From Porogramme epimiltina (Eukaryota > Basidiomycota > Agaricomycetes > Polyporales > Polyporaceae): a DNA stretch of 64,000 bases. The DNA is taken from positions 1 to 64,000 of the forward strand of contig FTLJ01000401.1 of assembly GCA_900155495.1 (NCBI GenBank), in the 5' to 3' direction. A program made the position numbers and the translations under genes. Below the pieces are notes generated by a model, which made no database searches, was not told the origin of the DNA, and saw only the letters and a program-made list of their open reading frames with translations. Position 1 is the stretch's first letter. Each line of letters starts with the position of its first letter. Below are positions 19,847 through 30,901 of this stretch, in pieces.

Positions 19847-21720
19847 GCTTCTGAAGGTAAGTGCACCCTTATACACGTGCACTCCATCCACATTTCACGC
19901 TAAACCGACTTGTCCTGTAGACTAACCATGCTTCCCGTCCTCCCTGTAGAGCTCACTGATTTCATCATTGCATGCATTGACTCCGATCATCTCAACCTGC
20001 GAAAGGCGGAGCCGGTGAGCACTCTGCAGCAGACTCTTTGCAACTGTGCACTGGTTTGCCGCGAATGGTTCCATGCCAGTCGCCACCACCTCTTCAAGCG
20101 GGTGTTTATACTCTCCGATGGCCAATACACCCTGTTCGTGGATCTCGTCATCCACTCGGACCGCATGCGACCTTGGCTCTCCTCGACCGAGCAGCTCACG
20201 CTGGGCAACTTGACGAACCCACCCTCCACGTCGTCTCCCATCGCGGCCCCGTCTTCCCCCTGGCGGGTACTCCCCTACGAGCTCGCGGGGCAGTTCCCAA
20301 ACCTAAGGTCCATCTACATCCGCGGGAGCTCGGCCAGGGAGGCGGATGACGTCGAGCCTCAGCACACGCGCAGCCTTCTCATCCTCCTCTCCTCCTTCCC
20401 CCACCTCCGCGCGCTCACGCTAAAGTGGTGGGACTTCCCATCCTTCGGCGCGTTCTGCCGCACCGTCACTGCACCCCCTGCGCTCGCGGACCTCACGCTG
20501 AACCACGTCTGCTGGTTCAACCACCCCACGAAGGACGGGGCGTTCATCGCGGCCTGGCGCCCCGGCGGGCGACGCCACGCCACGCTCTCCACCATCACGC
20601 TCTTCTACCGCCGCATCTGGCCCCGCTCCGCGGTGTGCGCGAAGACGCTCCTCGCATGGCTTGCGGTCGCGGCGTCGCCGGGGGCGACCATCCGCGTGCT
20701 CGACGTGCCCGCCTGGTGCCTCTCTATCTCTGCGCCATTTTGGGCGCGCGTCGGATCGCGGCTCGTGCGGCTTGCGCTGGACTTCCGCCCGGTGGGCCTG
20801 TGGCTCGAGCCCACCAACGGCATGGTACACGCGCGGAACCGCGGGACCGGGGGCAAGCCGAGATACGCGCCCTCGTGGCGAGCTATGTCGCTCGGTGCGT
20901 CGACCTGTTGCTTTGGTGTCTTAGGTGGCGGTCGTGCTGATGGTTCGCGGGGTGCTTAGATGCGATTGCTCATCTGACGTCCCTGCTCTCGCTGGAGTGC
21001 ACCATCTCTGCTTTCCGCAGGGAAGACCAATGGGAGGAGCTCGCGGACGCATTGTCCTCGGTGCGATCGCACCCAGAGGAGGTCGTCATCCGGATGCAGC
21101 TGAACGTCCGCGAGTCCGACGAGGGGTTGCGAGGCGGTTTCGGGCGAGCACTGGGAGACATGCCCGCGCAGCTGCTCGACGCTTCGTTGGAGCGGGAGGC
21201 CTTCGGTGACCTCGGCGCGCTGGTGTTCGTTGCTTTCGGCCGCTTTCCGTGGGGTCCGTGGCTTCTACCATCCGTCGAGATCCCGGAGCCGTACTCCTCA
21301 ATGGACCTTATTCGAGCGCTGCGGGAAATGCTCCCCAAGGCTTGCTCGAGATACAACGTCACCGCATCTGCAGAACTCGAGTAGGTCCTGTGGCACCTCC
21401 TCGTAGCCCCGCTCCTGATTGTCGTCTGCATCTAGCATATACAACCCCGATACGAGTACAAGACAGACGAGAACAAGGCTCAAGCGCCCAAGCCTGCTCC
21501 CTACCGAAACCAGCACCCCCGCGCGCCAGCGCTGACCTCGACCCCCACTCGCCCCGCTCGTCCCCGCGGCCTTTCCTGCTCCCTCATCCCTCACGCCTCT
21601 TCGGAGTTCACCACGACCGGCCCAGGCGGGTGCGCCTCCATCCAGTCCCAGAGCGCGCGCCAGTCGCGGCAGCGGTGCGCCGCGCCGACGCCGCTCGCCG
21701 CGTGCTCCCAGCGCCCGTCG
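19847..21720. repeat. Segmental duplication, right unit (F-box + UstYa)
   Basis: Right unit of the direct duplication whose left unit is 17590-19439. This copy keeps a canonical leader intron and an intact UstYa gene that extends beyond the duplicated end to 22416, so the left unit lost most of the UstYa gene, or the duplication endpoint lay inside it. Confidence 0.82.
19928..21384 (+). CDS. F-box-like protein, copy 2
   Basis: Tandem duplicate of the F-box gene at 17667. Two exons, 19928-20894 and 20960-21384, have exactly the same lengths as copy 1 and give 463 aa. The F-box region reads LPVLPVELTDFIIACIDSD, then LCNCALVCREWFHASRHHLF. Differences from copy 1 are spread through the protein and leave the frame open, so both copies seem to be under coding constraint. 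A leader intron (19857-19920, gtaagt donor) ends 7 nt before the ATG. It ends tail-to-tail with the UstYa-type gene. Its SCF role is inferred from the domain only. Confidence 0.8.
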
Positions 21721-22416
21721 CGCACGCCGGGCTCGTCGCGCTCGAGCGTCGCGTCCGCGTGGCAGAGCGCGAGCTGGAGCAGGTACCGCAGGCAGTGCTC
21801 CGCGTGCGTCGCCGCGTGCGCCCCGCGCCCGCCCGCGTCGGTGCGCGCGCGCGTGGCGACGGCGACGCGGAGGGTGTCGAGGCAGTGGAGCTGGTGCACG
21901 ACCGAGACGAGGAAGGTGCGGCCGTGGGGGTCGGGGGTGCCTGTGGCATTGGACGCGTTCCGGGGTGTTCCGCTGCGGTCGGGGTCGGACGGGGTGGTGG
22001 GACCGAGGGTGACGAAGCCGTCGTTGGAGGGGAAGAGCGCGCCCCATTCGAGGTCCGCGTAGAGGCCGTGATGGGGCTCGCCGGTGGTGAGGATGTGTGT
22101 CGTTCTAGAGAGCGTCACGGGAGCCTGCGTCGGGAAGTCATCGCCGATGTATGCTGTAGTCCAAGGTAGACTTCCGTTGGTTAAAATGGCTGATGAGCGT
22201 GCGGATGAGGGACTTACTGTACTCTCGGTCTTGTGTTACCGTGGTGCACAACGCTGTGATGCTAGGACCGCCCGTAGGCATCACGTAGGGAAGGAGGAAC
22301 ACGTTGATGACGGTGACAATTACAGATGTGTACACCGCACACCGGATAAGATCCTTGACGGATTTCTCGTCGTTGTATATGGCTGACGCCAACCCTCGTC
22401 CTTGGCGAGGAACCAT
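21591..22416 (-). CDS. UstYa-type oxidase (DUF3328), copy 1
   Basis: A UstYa-family protein. Members are membrane-anchored oxidases that catalyse oxidative cyclisation or related steps on peptides and other metabolites in fungal biosynthetic clusters. Two exons, 22416-22218 and 22153-21591, give 253 aa. A single TM helix near residues 25-50 (CAVYTSVIVTVINVFLLPYV) is followed by YIGDDFPTQAPV, then GEPHHGLYADLEWGALFPSNDGF (shown in part). The family's two HxxHC motifs are present: HQLHC at 153-157 and HAEHC at 183-187, with RYLLQLALCHAD between the second motif and the conserved DGRWEHA near the end. The start ATG at 22416 is the first in frame before the TM helix. It converges on F-box copy 2. 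Confidence 0.85.
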
Positions 22417-24050
22417 GGGCTGAGAGGGACGTAGTGTGAGTACGGGGGTGTGGCGTAGACAACCATGATCGCATAATAAGGACCAGCAATTCACCAGGTG
22501 CCGTAGCTACTCAATCCCAACTCTCATCTTTCATGCGGACGCGGCGAACCCATTACCTGGGATGGATGTGGTCCGGCGGGCATCGCGGGGCTCCAGGTGG
22601 TGCGACGCCGCCGAGCACGAGCGCTGCCCGTCGTCGAAACGACACGAGGTGCTGCGCTACGAAGGCCTGGCCGTTTGTGGTCTGCGCGCGCCCGAGCTGG
22701 GGCGCGAGAGATACGCATTGCCCATCAGGTGGTGGATCTTCTTCGCTACCAGCTCCGACCGTCGAGCAGGACGTGGGTAGCCAGCTCAAGGAACAAGAAG
22801 ACACTTGGCCTATTCTAGACAGAGTTTAGTAAATCAACACTAGCACGATTGGTTTAGGCTTGTACTTACTATTTATACTACCGCGCACACAAACTATGTA
22901 AGCATCGGCGGAGAGAAGTTGAGAAAGGCATGCCCCCTTTGTTGCATAAGTACTACGAGTACCGAGACCAGCCTCCCCGGTGCGTCCGGCCTTACGGCAG
23001 GTGCATCTGTACCTCAAGCCCTGTCAGTCTCCGAATCAGGCGGTAATTGATCAAGCTCTTGGCAAGAATACAAGGAACTCACCGCGCGCATATACCACCA
23101 CACTTTGGTAACACATTTGTACATACTACAAGCGTACGTAAGGGCATTCTGCTAGGCTGGTGGGGACATCATCGCATAGGCTCGGTCCAGGAGCCGCTGC
23201 CAGCACGGTGTGCGCTGGACTCAGCCGGGTCACATGCTAAATTTTGAGCGCTCGTCGCGGTCGTGGCCTCCCCGGCTGATGGAGCCGTGACTACTAACTT
23301 CAACACTGACACCTCTATACGGAAACTTAAATGGAGCGTCGGCTGGTATCCCAACCGGATGAGCGGCCACTCCGAGTCGTTCTAACCCATATTGCCGTGC
23401 TGTCACACCAGGTGCTGTCTTCTTTCGAAGTGTCCCTTTGTTGGATCTGAGCTCTGACATTTCAATAGGCTAGAAGTTGTGCGAAACGGCTCGGACCTAC
23501 ACTGCTCACGCGCAGAACGATCCGCTACCGACGTAGCGAGTCAAACCCAGCTACCTCCTGCGACCTGGGGGCACCGATATGACTGGTGTGAGCTGGGCTG
23601 ACCTGCAAAATTGCCGGGCCTTCAAGTTCGCGTTCTGCCCTGTGCCGGTCACAAGACGGACTACGTTGATCTCACGGACCCGACGTCTTCGGAGCTCGAG
23701 TGTAGAAACAAACAAGTCCGACTGGGCGATGAGAGCATAAGTCCTTCGCACCCCTGAAACACCGCGCTCGGTTTTCTGGGTAAACGAAGGTACGGAGACC
23801 CGCGCCCCGGACAGGCCGGCGACTTGAGCAAACGAAAAGACACTTATAGAACATATCCTCTCCGATCGAAGGTGGAGTTCGAGTGATGATAAGGAAATAC
23901 CGCACTGTTCTCTCTAGTTTTGATCGCCGGTCTCACCGGGACGTCATCAGTACTCACTTGTCACCAGCCTATTTGAAAGCCGCGTTGGAGTATTTAAGGC
24001 CGACAGGGAACGCACAAGGAGAACGCCCCCACCAACGAATCCCCTTTGCC
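22417..24050. other. Decayed stretch before the first peptide gene
   Basis: No intact gene. It holds a possible P450 fragment near 23230-23460 (listed separately). Frames at 22533-22829 are GC-rich and unsupported. A TATA-like box (tatttaagg, 23991) lies about 55 bp before the start of the first secreted-peptide gene. Confidence 0.4.
23230..23460 (-). pseudogene. Possible P450 fragment
   Basis: The minus-strand frame contains GIPADAPFKFPYRGVSVEVS, which resembles the segment before the heme loop of agaricomycete P450s (PVEFPLRN then EEVRSVRVP in the intact gene here). The reading breaks just after, where VPAGT and SILGANR would be expected. No heme motif follows. Its position at the left edge of the cassette array fits a worn-out P450 of an earlier cassette. 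Similarity is short, so this could be chance. Confidence 0.35.
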
Positions 24051-24395
24051 ATGCGACTCATCTTCCTACTATCCCTCCTCTTTCCTTTTGGAAGCCAAGT
24101 AAATGGGATGCCCGTCCCAGGTAGTGTCGCGGTTCTGGCGGTGTCCAGCACGAGGCCAGTCTGTTCCCCAACGAGCGTCGCCGCAGCCGACGCTCCCCAT
24201 GCCATGAACACTCCAGGTAGGTATGATTTCCCGAGATCCCCAGGGATAGGTCTCTACATCGTTGTCTCCTTGCTTGTTCTAGCTTCATCACTCTCTTCAG
24301 CGCCGCGGACATATGATGCTTTTCATTATCTGAAGATCAAAAAACCCCGAAATCCTTCAGACGACTCGATCTGGCACGGCACCGATCGGCGGTAA
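24051..24395 (+). CDS. Small secreted peptide precursor, copy a
   Basis: First of five small secreted proteins in the array; I know no family name. Two exons, 24051-24216 and 24283-24395, give 92 aa. A clean signal peptide (MRLIFLLSLLFPFGSQVNG) is followed by MPVPGS, matching the G-x-P-[V/T/I] junction found in all five genes. The first intron is in phase 1, as in the others, but is 66 nt, so the unspliced frame is also open. A nearby acceptor (24300) gives a slightly shorter product. Exon 2 is basic and contains SIWHGTDRR. A gtaagc donor overlaps the stop, so a third exon is possible. The gene converges on seven-TM copy 2. A TATA-like box lies 55 bp upstream of the ATG. Confidence 0.6.
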   Translation: MRLIFLLSLLFPFGSQVNGMPVPGSVAVLAVSSTRPVCSPTSVAAADAPHAMNTPGRYDFPRSPGIGLYIVVSLLVLASSLSSAPRTYDAFHYLKIKKPRNPSDDSIWHGTDRR

Positions 24396-24727
24396 GCGAA
24401 GATACGGAAGGTTTGTTCTTATTGTGAACTCCCCCATTGAAACATCTAATGACTAGACGGTACGATGTACAGCATCGCCATCGGAGCAGACTTCGCAATA
24501 CCAACGTCCGGAGCGCTCAAATATGAGGGACTACTGCTCGATGGGGAAGTACTACGTAGGTGATGTTTGATGATGGCACTCAAGAAGCGCGCAGAGCATT
24601 TTTTTGTATTCTAGTGATCCTGACAAAGAGTGGAGTCTAAACCTCCAGTGTACATCAGACCCAAACGTATTTTTATGTATTGAGAAAAACAGACTTTGTG
24701 CATGGCACAATGAACAAGATGCGTCTA

Positions 24728-25859
24728 CTACACAAGAGCGGCCCCCAGCCCAGGCCCATCGGTCGGGTCATAAAGAGGCGGGCCCTCACGGAATCGTATG
24801 GTATCTACGAAGGAATTCCTGGTTGCGCCAGTAGACTCCACCGAGAGGCCGAGGCCGACCCGAATGACGATGAGCGTCGGTGTTATTCCCTGTGTGAATA
24901 CGATGAGTAAAAAGTTAGGCATGCCTGACACTGAACAGTAAAAATAAGGGAGCTACGTACGTAAATCTGTAGGGCAATGGGCGCAACGACATCCTGTGCC
25001 GGATGGTCAAGAGAAATGAGGACGACGAGGACGAGCTGGACGGCGAGGTACAGCATTCCACTCTCGACGATGATCACCACGGCGGCCTGAGAGATCCGCG
25101 TTGTGCTTGGAAGGTTTGACAGTGAGCTCCCTCCCAACATGGTGATGTTCCTTATAGCATATAGAATGAGACTGGTCGACATTACGTTGGTGCATAGAGG
25201 GAGTACATAGCCCGCTATTTGGAGCGGAACAAACGCTGCTGGCTCATCCGGATTCTCAGGGGAGAGTGTGAGGGCGATATGCACGACTCCGCCGATGCAT
25301 GCTACGAAGGGACATTAGGAACTAGGGCTTGTCGTGAACATGAAACGTTTACCTAGGCCACCGAAAGCTGTGAGAGCGGGGAGTAGAGCGATCCAATGGT
25401 TTCTTTCCCATATAACCCAGCAACGGTATACCAAGATGACGTCACCCAATAGATCGCAAACTGAGAGCATGATATTCGCCCCGATAACGATGTTTGTCGT
25501 ATCGCCGAAGCCTTCTATGTTACCGACAGCCTGGAAGGTTTGCTTTGAGCGTTAGGATAAATTGACGCGATGAATGCTGCGGGTGAACTCACTATTTGCA
25601 TATAGAAGTGATAGAACTCCAGCACAAAATGAGCGGTGCAGGTCGCGAATAGAATACAGCTGACGACATTGATAGGTACATTGACGGTACCTCTCTTCTC
25701 GCGGCGGGAAAGTACCCAGATGGAAAGGCTGAACAACACGACATATGAACCTATGTGAGCGTGTTAGATACACGATAGGCAAGAGTAAGGGAGCAACATA
25801 CCCCAGAGTATGGCTTCACAGAGGAATCCTATTAGTGTCGATAAGTGATCTGTGAGCAT
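24728..25859 (-). CDS. Seven-TM membrane protein, copy 2
   Basis: Five exons: 25859-25802, 25750-25593, 25530-25353, 25301-24961 and 24889-24728, giving 298 aa. The family pattern is complete: LIGFLCEAILWG, FATCTAHFVLEFYHFY, MLSVCDLLGDVILVYRCWV, VPLQIAGYVLPLCTNVMST, VVIIVESGMLYLAVQLVLVV, HPAQDVV and YGITPTLIVIRVGLGLSVES. The loop after TM3 reads WERNHWIALLPAL. Seven hydrophobic helices and a short cytosolic-looking tail suggest a plasma- or endomembrane protein. A TATA-like box (25931-25936, read on the minus strand) lies about 70 bp upstream of the start. The peptide gene a lies convergently 332 bp past its end. Confidence 0.83.
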
Positions 25860-26539
25860 CGTGCATAGGGCTTAAGCGTGTTGTCGGGAGGAGTGGATTT
25901 GATAGTCGGGGTATGTGTCGAGGTGTCAGTTATATACGAGGAACCCCAGGGTGCGATGCATCGTACTACGAAAGACTCGTCCACAGCTCCTCTCGGACAT
26001 TAAATCGGGATGTCGTGCCGACTATGAGCAGAGGAAATCGTGTCTGTTTGAATGGTTAAACGGACACAATCAAAAGAAGCCTTGAATGGACGCCCCTCAG
26101 GCATTGCATCCAATTTTCACCAAACTGCGGGGGAAATGGTTTCAGACCACTCTTCTCTCGGACTGATGGGACGACATCGTATATGACGTCAAACCATCAT
26201 GCACTAGTATAAGGTACGGCGTTAGCCACATGACCACCTTCGACGTTGGTTAAACATTGAACCATCACTGGGGTCGTGTTTGTCGTGCTATGAGATATTG
26301 CGGAAACTGCAGTAGCTGGTAATTCCGCAGAGGCGGGACATAGTCAACCTCGACAACATGACAAACCACATCTCACCTGAGATAGACGCAGTCTCAGAAG
26401 AGCCTGCGTGAAACAATGCCATCGTGAACGGTAGCTCCGGGTGTGGTTGCATCCAAGAGCGACCACTGCCAGTGGGACTATCCTTAGAAAATAATGCATT
26501 GGTCGACGGTACACATGCCCCATGCAGTAAAGAGAGCTT
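25860..26539. other. Spacer between seven-TM copy 2 and a P450 relic
   Basis: Promoter side of seven-TM copy 2, including its TATA-like box at 25931, then about 550 bases in which I see no gene. Confidence 0.4.
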
Positions 26540-27150
26540 CATTCCAATAGATCCTTCGTAGGTAAACAGACTACTGTAAGTGTTTGCTTACAAGTGCTCT
26601 CCCGACACGACTTGTGGAGTCTTGGGGTCCCCGTGCAACTCGCGCGAACAACCAGAACCCGAAGGCTGTCGACTTGCCAATATACCTCCTTTCGTATGCC
26701 GTTCCGGTGGACCGCGGAGTTGGGAGTAAACCGCAAACAATGCAGACGACACTTGCAGATCTCCGCCTCCGCAAACTTGAAGCCGATGCATGCACGGGCC
26801 ACTCCCAAAAGACATCGATCCTGTGGAACCACATGTCAGCCCCGGCGTTCGCGGCCCTGAGCCGGAAATCCTCACGCATGCATGGACGTCAGGATGCTTT
26901 ACCTTGTCTACCTGCTGGCCTACTTTGCCCCTGCCGCTAGCGCGACGTCGAGGCTTTAACCAATTGCGACCCGCCCGATGCGCCTGCAGGAAGGAGTAAA
27001 CATTCGGAACGCTATACCTTCACTCCGACCTTGTGCGGTTCGCGCCGACGATGAAGGCCACGACGCTGGCGTACGCAGGGGCGCGCACCGCAAGGGCCTT
27101 CCTGCCCGTAGCATTCTGAAGCGGAGGAAACTATATCCTTCATAACCCTG
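26540..27150 (-). pseudogene. P450 pseudogene (heme-domain end)
   Basis: A broken copy of the last exons of the P450 at 37804. Three pieces match in order on the minus strand: VVAFIVGANRTRSE (intact: VVISILGANRNKAV) near 27050, RACIGFKFAEAEI including the heme cysteine near 26800, and RKEVYWQVDSLRVLVVRA near 26670 (intact: RKEIYWRIDGLQVPVVRE). The glycines before RACIG are lost (CLLGVARACIG) and frames change between pieces. Upstream exons with the I-helix and ExxR are not found. Confidence 0.82.
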
Positions 27151-28761
27151 CGAGCGCAGGGGAGGCGTCATCACCGTGTATGAACCAACTCACGAAAGTG
27201 AGAGAGGGAGTGTGTGTGCGTGTGACTGAGCAGCATGTATATAGGCGGACACGTGCAGAACCGTGTAGTCGGGGGAGGGGCAACGCATTCTGGCACACTT
27301 TACGTGTAGCTTGTACAGTACGGAGATGTGTTGCGGGAAGATTGTGGGAGAGAGCGAAAACAACATGCGTGTGCCGCAGTGAAGAAGGAGAGCGAGGGGG
27401 GTAGTGGCTGTTCGAGGGCCACAAAACGCAAATCATACCGAATGGGTTATGATACTCTCACCTATAGACCCACTCATCTCCTCCGCTGAGTTTCCAAGCC
27501 CTGTATACCGTCCCCGGTCATACCAGCCCGTGAAGATGTTGTTAAGCGCGAGTCACTAGGGGGTGTCTTGGATGTGAGGTTTCTTGCGTTCTAAATGATG
27601 TGGGCGCCATGTTGTTGAGTTAAGTGTGCTGGCCGAGTTTGCGTTGACGTTATGGCGGCGGAGGTACGAGAACAATGGAGCAGAGAGGAGAGAATAGTGG
27701 CCGTCACCAAGCGCCCTCACCCTCACCCTGCAGATCCTCATGCACTTATACGGCGCCTATAGCACCTGATGCGATTTGCATGGACAACGCTGAGGTACGA
27801 CAGGCTAACTACTTAGTATGTGGCAATGCAGGCTGACTTCCTCTTAGTTAACTCCTGGAGTTCTAACTTCTGAGTAGCAGCGTACGGCACGAAGGTGATG
27901 CTCAGCTGTGCCGGGCGCTATACCCCAGTCTTCGGCTCACTGCACTGCCTGGCAGCGCCCCCTCTCACACTTCGAGCCTACCACCAGCTCCCGGCTGCGA
28001 ACTTGTGGCTCACGCCCTCAAACAGTCCACCTCATGTGTAAAACGCCACGGCACACGACATGCTTCTCAAGTTTGTGCCCCTTCTCCTTTGCGGATATCC
28101 AGTAGGTCTCCGTGTACGCCCACGATCTGAGGACGCATCAATTGACAGAAGAGGCAACTTGGAGCGGCTGACAGAGGTTCGGATTTGAGCCCGTGCCGCA
28201 CCGTGCGAAGCCATAACGGAGCACAGCACGTACGCGATTGAGATCTCGTCACCTACCGAAATCGAAGGCATAGGATACAGCCATACGCAGCGCGAACTTC
28301 TCAATGTGCTGTGAACGTGACGTTCCCAGCATCTGCGCGCGAACTTGGAAGGTCGACTAGTCAAGTTCCAGATATATTCGCTGCGGGGTTTAAATTAGAA
28401 CTGAGAACTTGATAGACGTCGAGAACTCCGCATTGCTCTCTACTGAGACGATTGAAGCGGTTATAAGTATCCTATTTTACCTCTATGATACCATAATGCA
28501 ATTGGATGTCGGAGAGGGATGATAAACCGTCTGGGTGAGATCCCGTCTTTGTACCGCAGACGCTGAACTCATAGCCCTTTCATAGCTTGCCTACACAAAT
28601 AGCCGCTGCACTTTGATTCCGCCTGCGTCATTGAACTGGAATAGTAACTATATCCATCCGTCTCACTAGGTTTCTGATCTGATTTATCTGTGGACGTTAG
28701 CGTTATAAAATATCTCCTGCATGTCTTCGAGCTGCTCACACCTCCCCAGTACCACTTCAGC
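27151..28761. other. Spacer before peptide gene b
   Basis: No gene recognised. A GT-rich microsatellite-like run lies at about 27206-27225 (gtgtgtgtgcgtgtg). A TATA box (tataaaa, 28704-28710) lies about 55 bp before the next peptide gene. Confidence 0.4.
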
Positions 28762-29226
28762 ATGTTACACCTTCAAGTTCTCCTATCGTTCCTGTCTCTT
28801 GTCCCAATCTTTTGCGCTTTTGGAATGCCTACCGGCCTACCTTCGGCTGTAGACGCAACGTTAACGGCAGGAGCTGCGTCCAATGAAGTGCCAGCACCTG
28901 GCATGCTGCTCCCCACTAGTAAGTGAAAGTTCTTCTGAGTGCCGTCATACGATACCCACGACGAATGTTGTAATTGAGGGATGCGAGTGTATAATCACCA
29001 CACAAGCACTGCGTACTCCACCAGCACTCCGAGTCCCGAGCCCAGTGTCAGAGTAGACACCACCGCATGGATCTGGCGCTCTGGCAACTACGACTATCAG
29101 CACTCGGAACCTCAAAGCACTGGCCCCGAGCGTCTCCGATCTCAAGAGATTTCCTCTTCGATGAAGTGCGTACGGTGTTTTAATACTGTTGTTGAGAGCC
29201 TGATTTTCAACGACAGTCACAGATAA
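28762..29226 (+). CDS. Small secreted peptide precursor, copy b
   Basis: Best model has three exons: 28762-28918, 29057-29165 and 29223-29226, giving 89 aa. The signal peptide MLHLQVLLSFLSLVPIFCAFG is followed by MPTGLP, the shared G-x-P junction. Intron 1 is phase 1 as in the sister genes. Exon 2 starts at a tag acceptor (others nearby hit a stop) and contains TTAWIWRSGNYDYQHSEP. Exon 3 would hold only the last base of a Lys codon and TAA, the same arrangement as in copies d and e. The gene converges on seven-TM copy 3. A strong TATA box lies upstream. Exon 2's acceptor is the least certain point. Confidence 0.5.
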
Positions 29227-29765
29227 TCCTGCCATTACCCTATAGTATAGATGCCGCTGCCTATTTTTCTTCTGACTTGTGTTGTACTCGAATGAGAAAG
29301 TGTATCTATTTAAACAGAGCATGATAAATCGTGACTCGAGCACGGACCGATGGCATCTGATAGATCAGGAGCAGTTCTTCTTGAGCGCAAACTGCTCGTA
29401 TATGACCACCAAAGGCAAGACGAGTAGTATGACTACGGAGTTGCTATTTTACTGAGCCTCAAGAAGTGGGGATGTAGTAATATCATGTAATTTGAACATT
29501 TGCAGGAATACAAGGTCTTGAACGGCTCTACGTGTTAAATAAGATCTCAAGTACTGGGAAATTTATCTGAACGGGGACGGCGGAGAAGGTCAAGCGGAAT
29601 ATTGAAGAGGGTGGGGCTCGTGCTATGTATTCAAACTCTAGAGGTTGAGCTCTGGAGGGAGCGCCTAGCGGAATTAGTGCCGCCACTCAACCCCGTAGAT
29701 CTATCATAATCATTTATGTATGTCAAATTCCGCTTTAGTAAATACTAAACATGCATGTCTATTGC
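29227..29765. other. Convergent spacer b / seven-TM 3
   Basis: About 540 bases between the ends of the two convergent genes. AT-richer than the genes, no open frame of note. Confidence 0.4.
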
Positions 29766-30901
29766 TTACTTTTCTGTAGCATTCTCATCCAGAGAAAACG
29801 CGGGCGATGCATCGGGGAGCCGCGAGTTGCGGCGAGGAGAAGCGACCACAAGAGTGGACTCTACGGCGACGCCAAGGCCGACTCGAATGATGATAAGGGT
29901 CGGCGCAATGCCCTAATACACGATGAACAAGTTTGTCAGCGTACGTACTAGAGTGATGCTCAAGGGGTAGGAGAGCGCTACCCACATATATCTGGACTGC
30001 TATCACAGCAATTATGCCTTGTGCGGGGTGACCGAGGGCAATGAGGATGACGAAGATGAGCTGTACGGCCAGGTACAATGACCCGCTCTCGACGACCATA
30101 GCCATGGCAGCCCGTGTGGCACGCGATGTGTACTGGAAAGTCTTCGTCGAGTTGTCGCTTGAAGCGGTCATCCTCCAGATGCCGTACAGAATGATTCCTG
30201 TCGCCATGATATTGGAACACAACGGAAGGACATATCCTGCTGTTTGGAGGGGAATGAATGCAGCAGGTGCGGCGCTCTCCGGAGAGAGAGATAAGGCAAT
30301 GTGGGCAACTATAATAATGCATCCTAAGATCATATTTCAGTGTCAACATGCGGCGGAGAGTAAAAAAGAAACTTACCGAATCCTGCAGCCGCCGAAAGGC
30401 CAGGTAAGACCACGACCCAGTAGTTTCTACCCCACATTACCCAACAGCGGTATACGAGGATAAAGTCTCCAAGGAGGTCGCATACGGAAATCATGAGGTC
30501 TGCTCCCAGTAACAGATTTGTCTCGAAGGCAAATCCATAGACATCACCCGCTTCCTAGAGCGATAATCTCATGATTAATTCAAAGGATCGAGACCATCTG
30601 AGAAACTCTCACCATTGCCACGTAGAAGTGGACAAATTGTAGAACGAAATGAGCTGTGCAAGAGGCGAAAAGAATACAGCTAGCGATGGCGATAGTGATG
30701 TTGGCATATCCCTTTTGTCGCGCACGGAATAGCAGCCGGAGAGAAAGAAAGAACAGTATAACGTATGCGCCTATTAAGTCAGATTGACATCGTTAAGTTC
30801 CAATTAGTGACACCTTTTGGTACAGTTGTTAAGTACTTACCCCAAAGGACGGCCTCACAGGCGAAGCCCATAAGTCCCGCGATGTGACCAGTAAGTTGCA
30901 T
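29766..30901 (-). CDS. Seven-TM membrane protein, copy 3
   Basis: Five exons: 30901-30841, 30770-30613, 30554-30377, 30323-29986 and 29912-29766, giving 293 aa. Motifs in order: LMGFACEAVLWG, FASCTAHFVLQFVHFY, LMISVCDLLGDFILVYRCW, IPLQTAGYVLPLCSNIMATG, AMVVESGSLYLAVQLIFVI, HPAQGIIAVIAVQIY and GIAPTLIIIRVGLGVAVES. Exons 2 and 3 have the family's fixed lengths of 158 and 178 nt. The minus strand carries CTATAAAATAG about 65 bp upstream of the start, a TATA box. Reading without the last splice gives a wrong, longer tail; the spliced tail is short and ends in FSLDENATEK. Function unknown. Confidence 0.83.
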
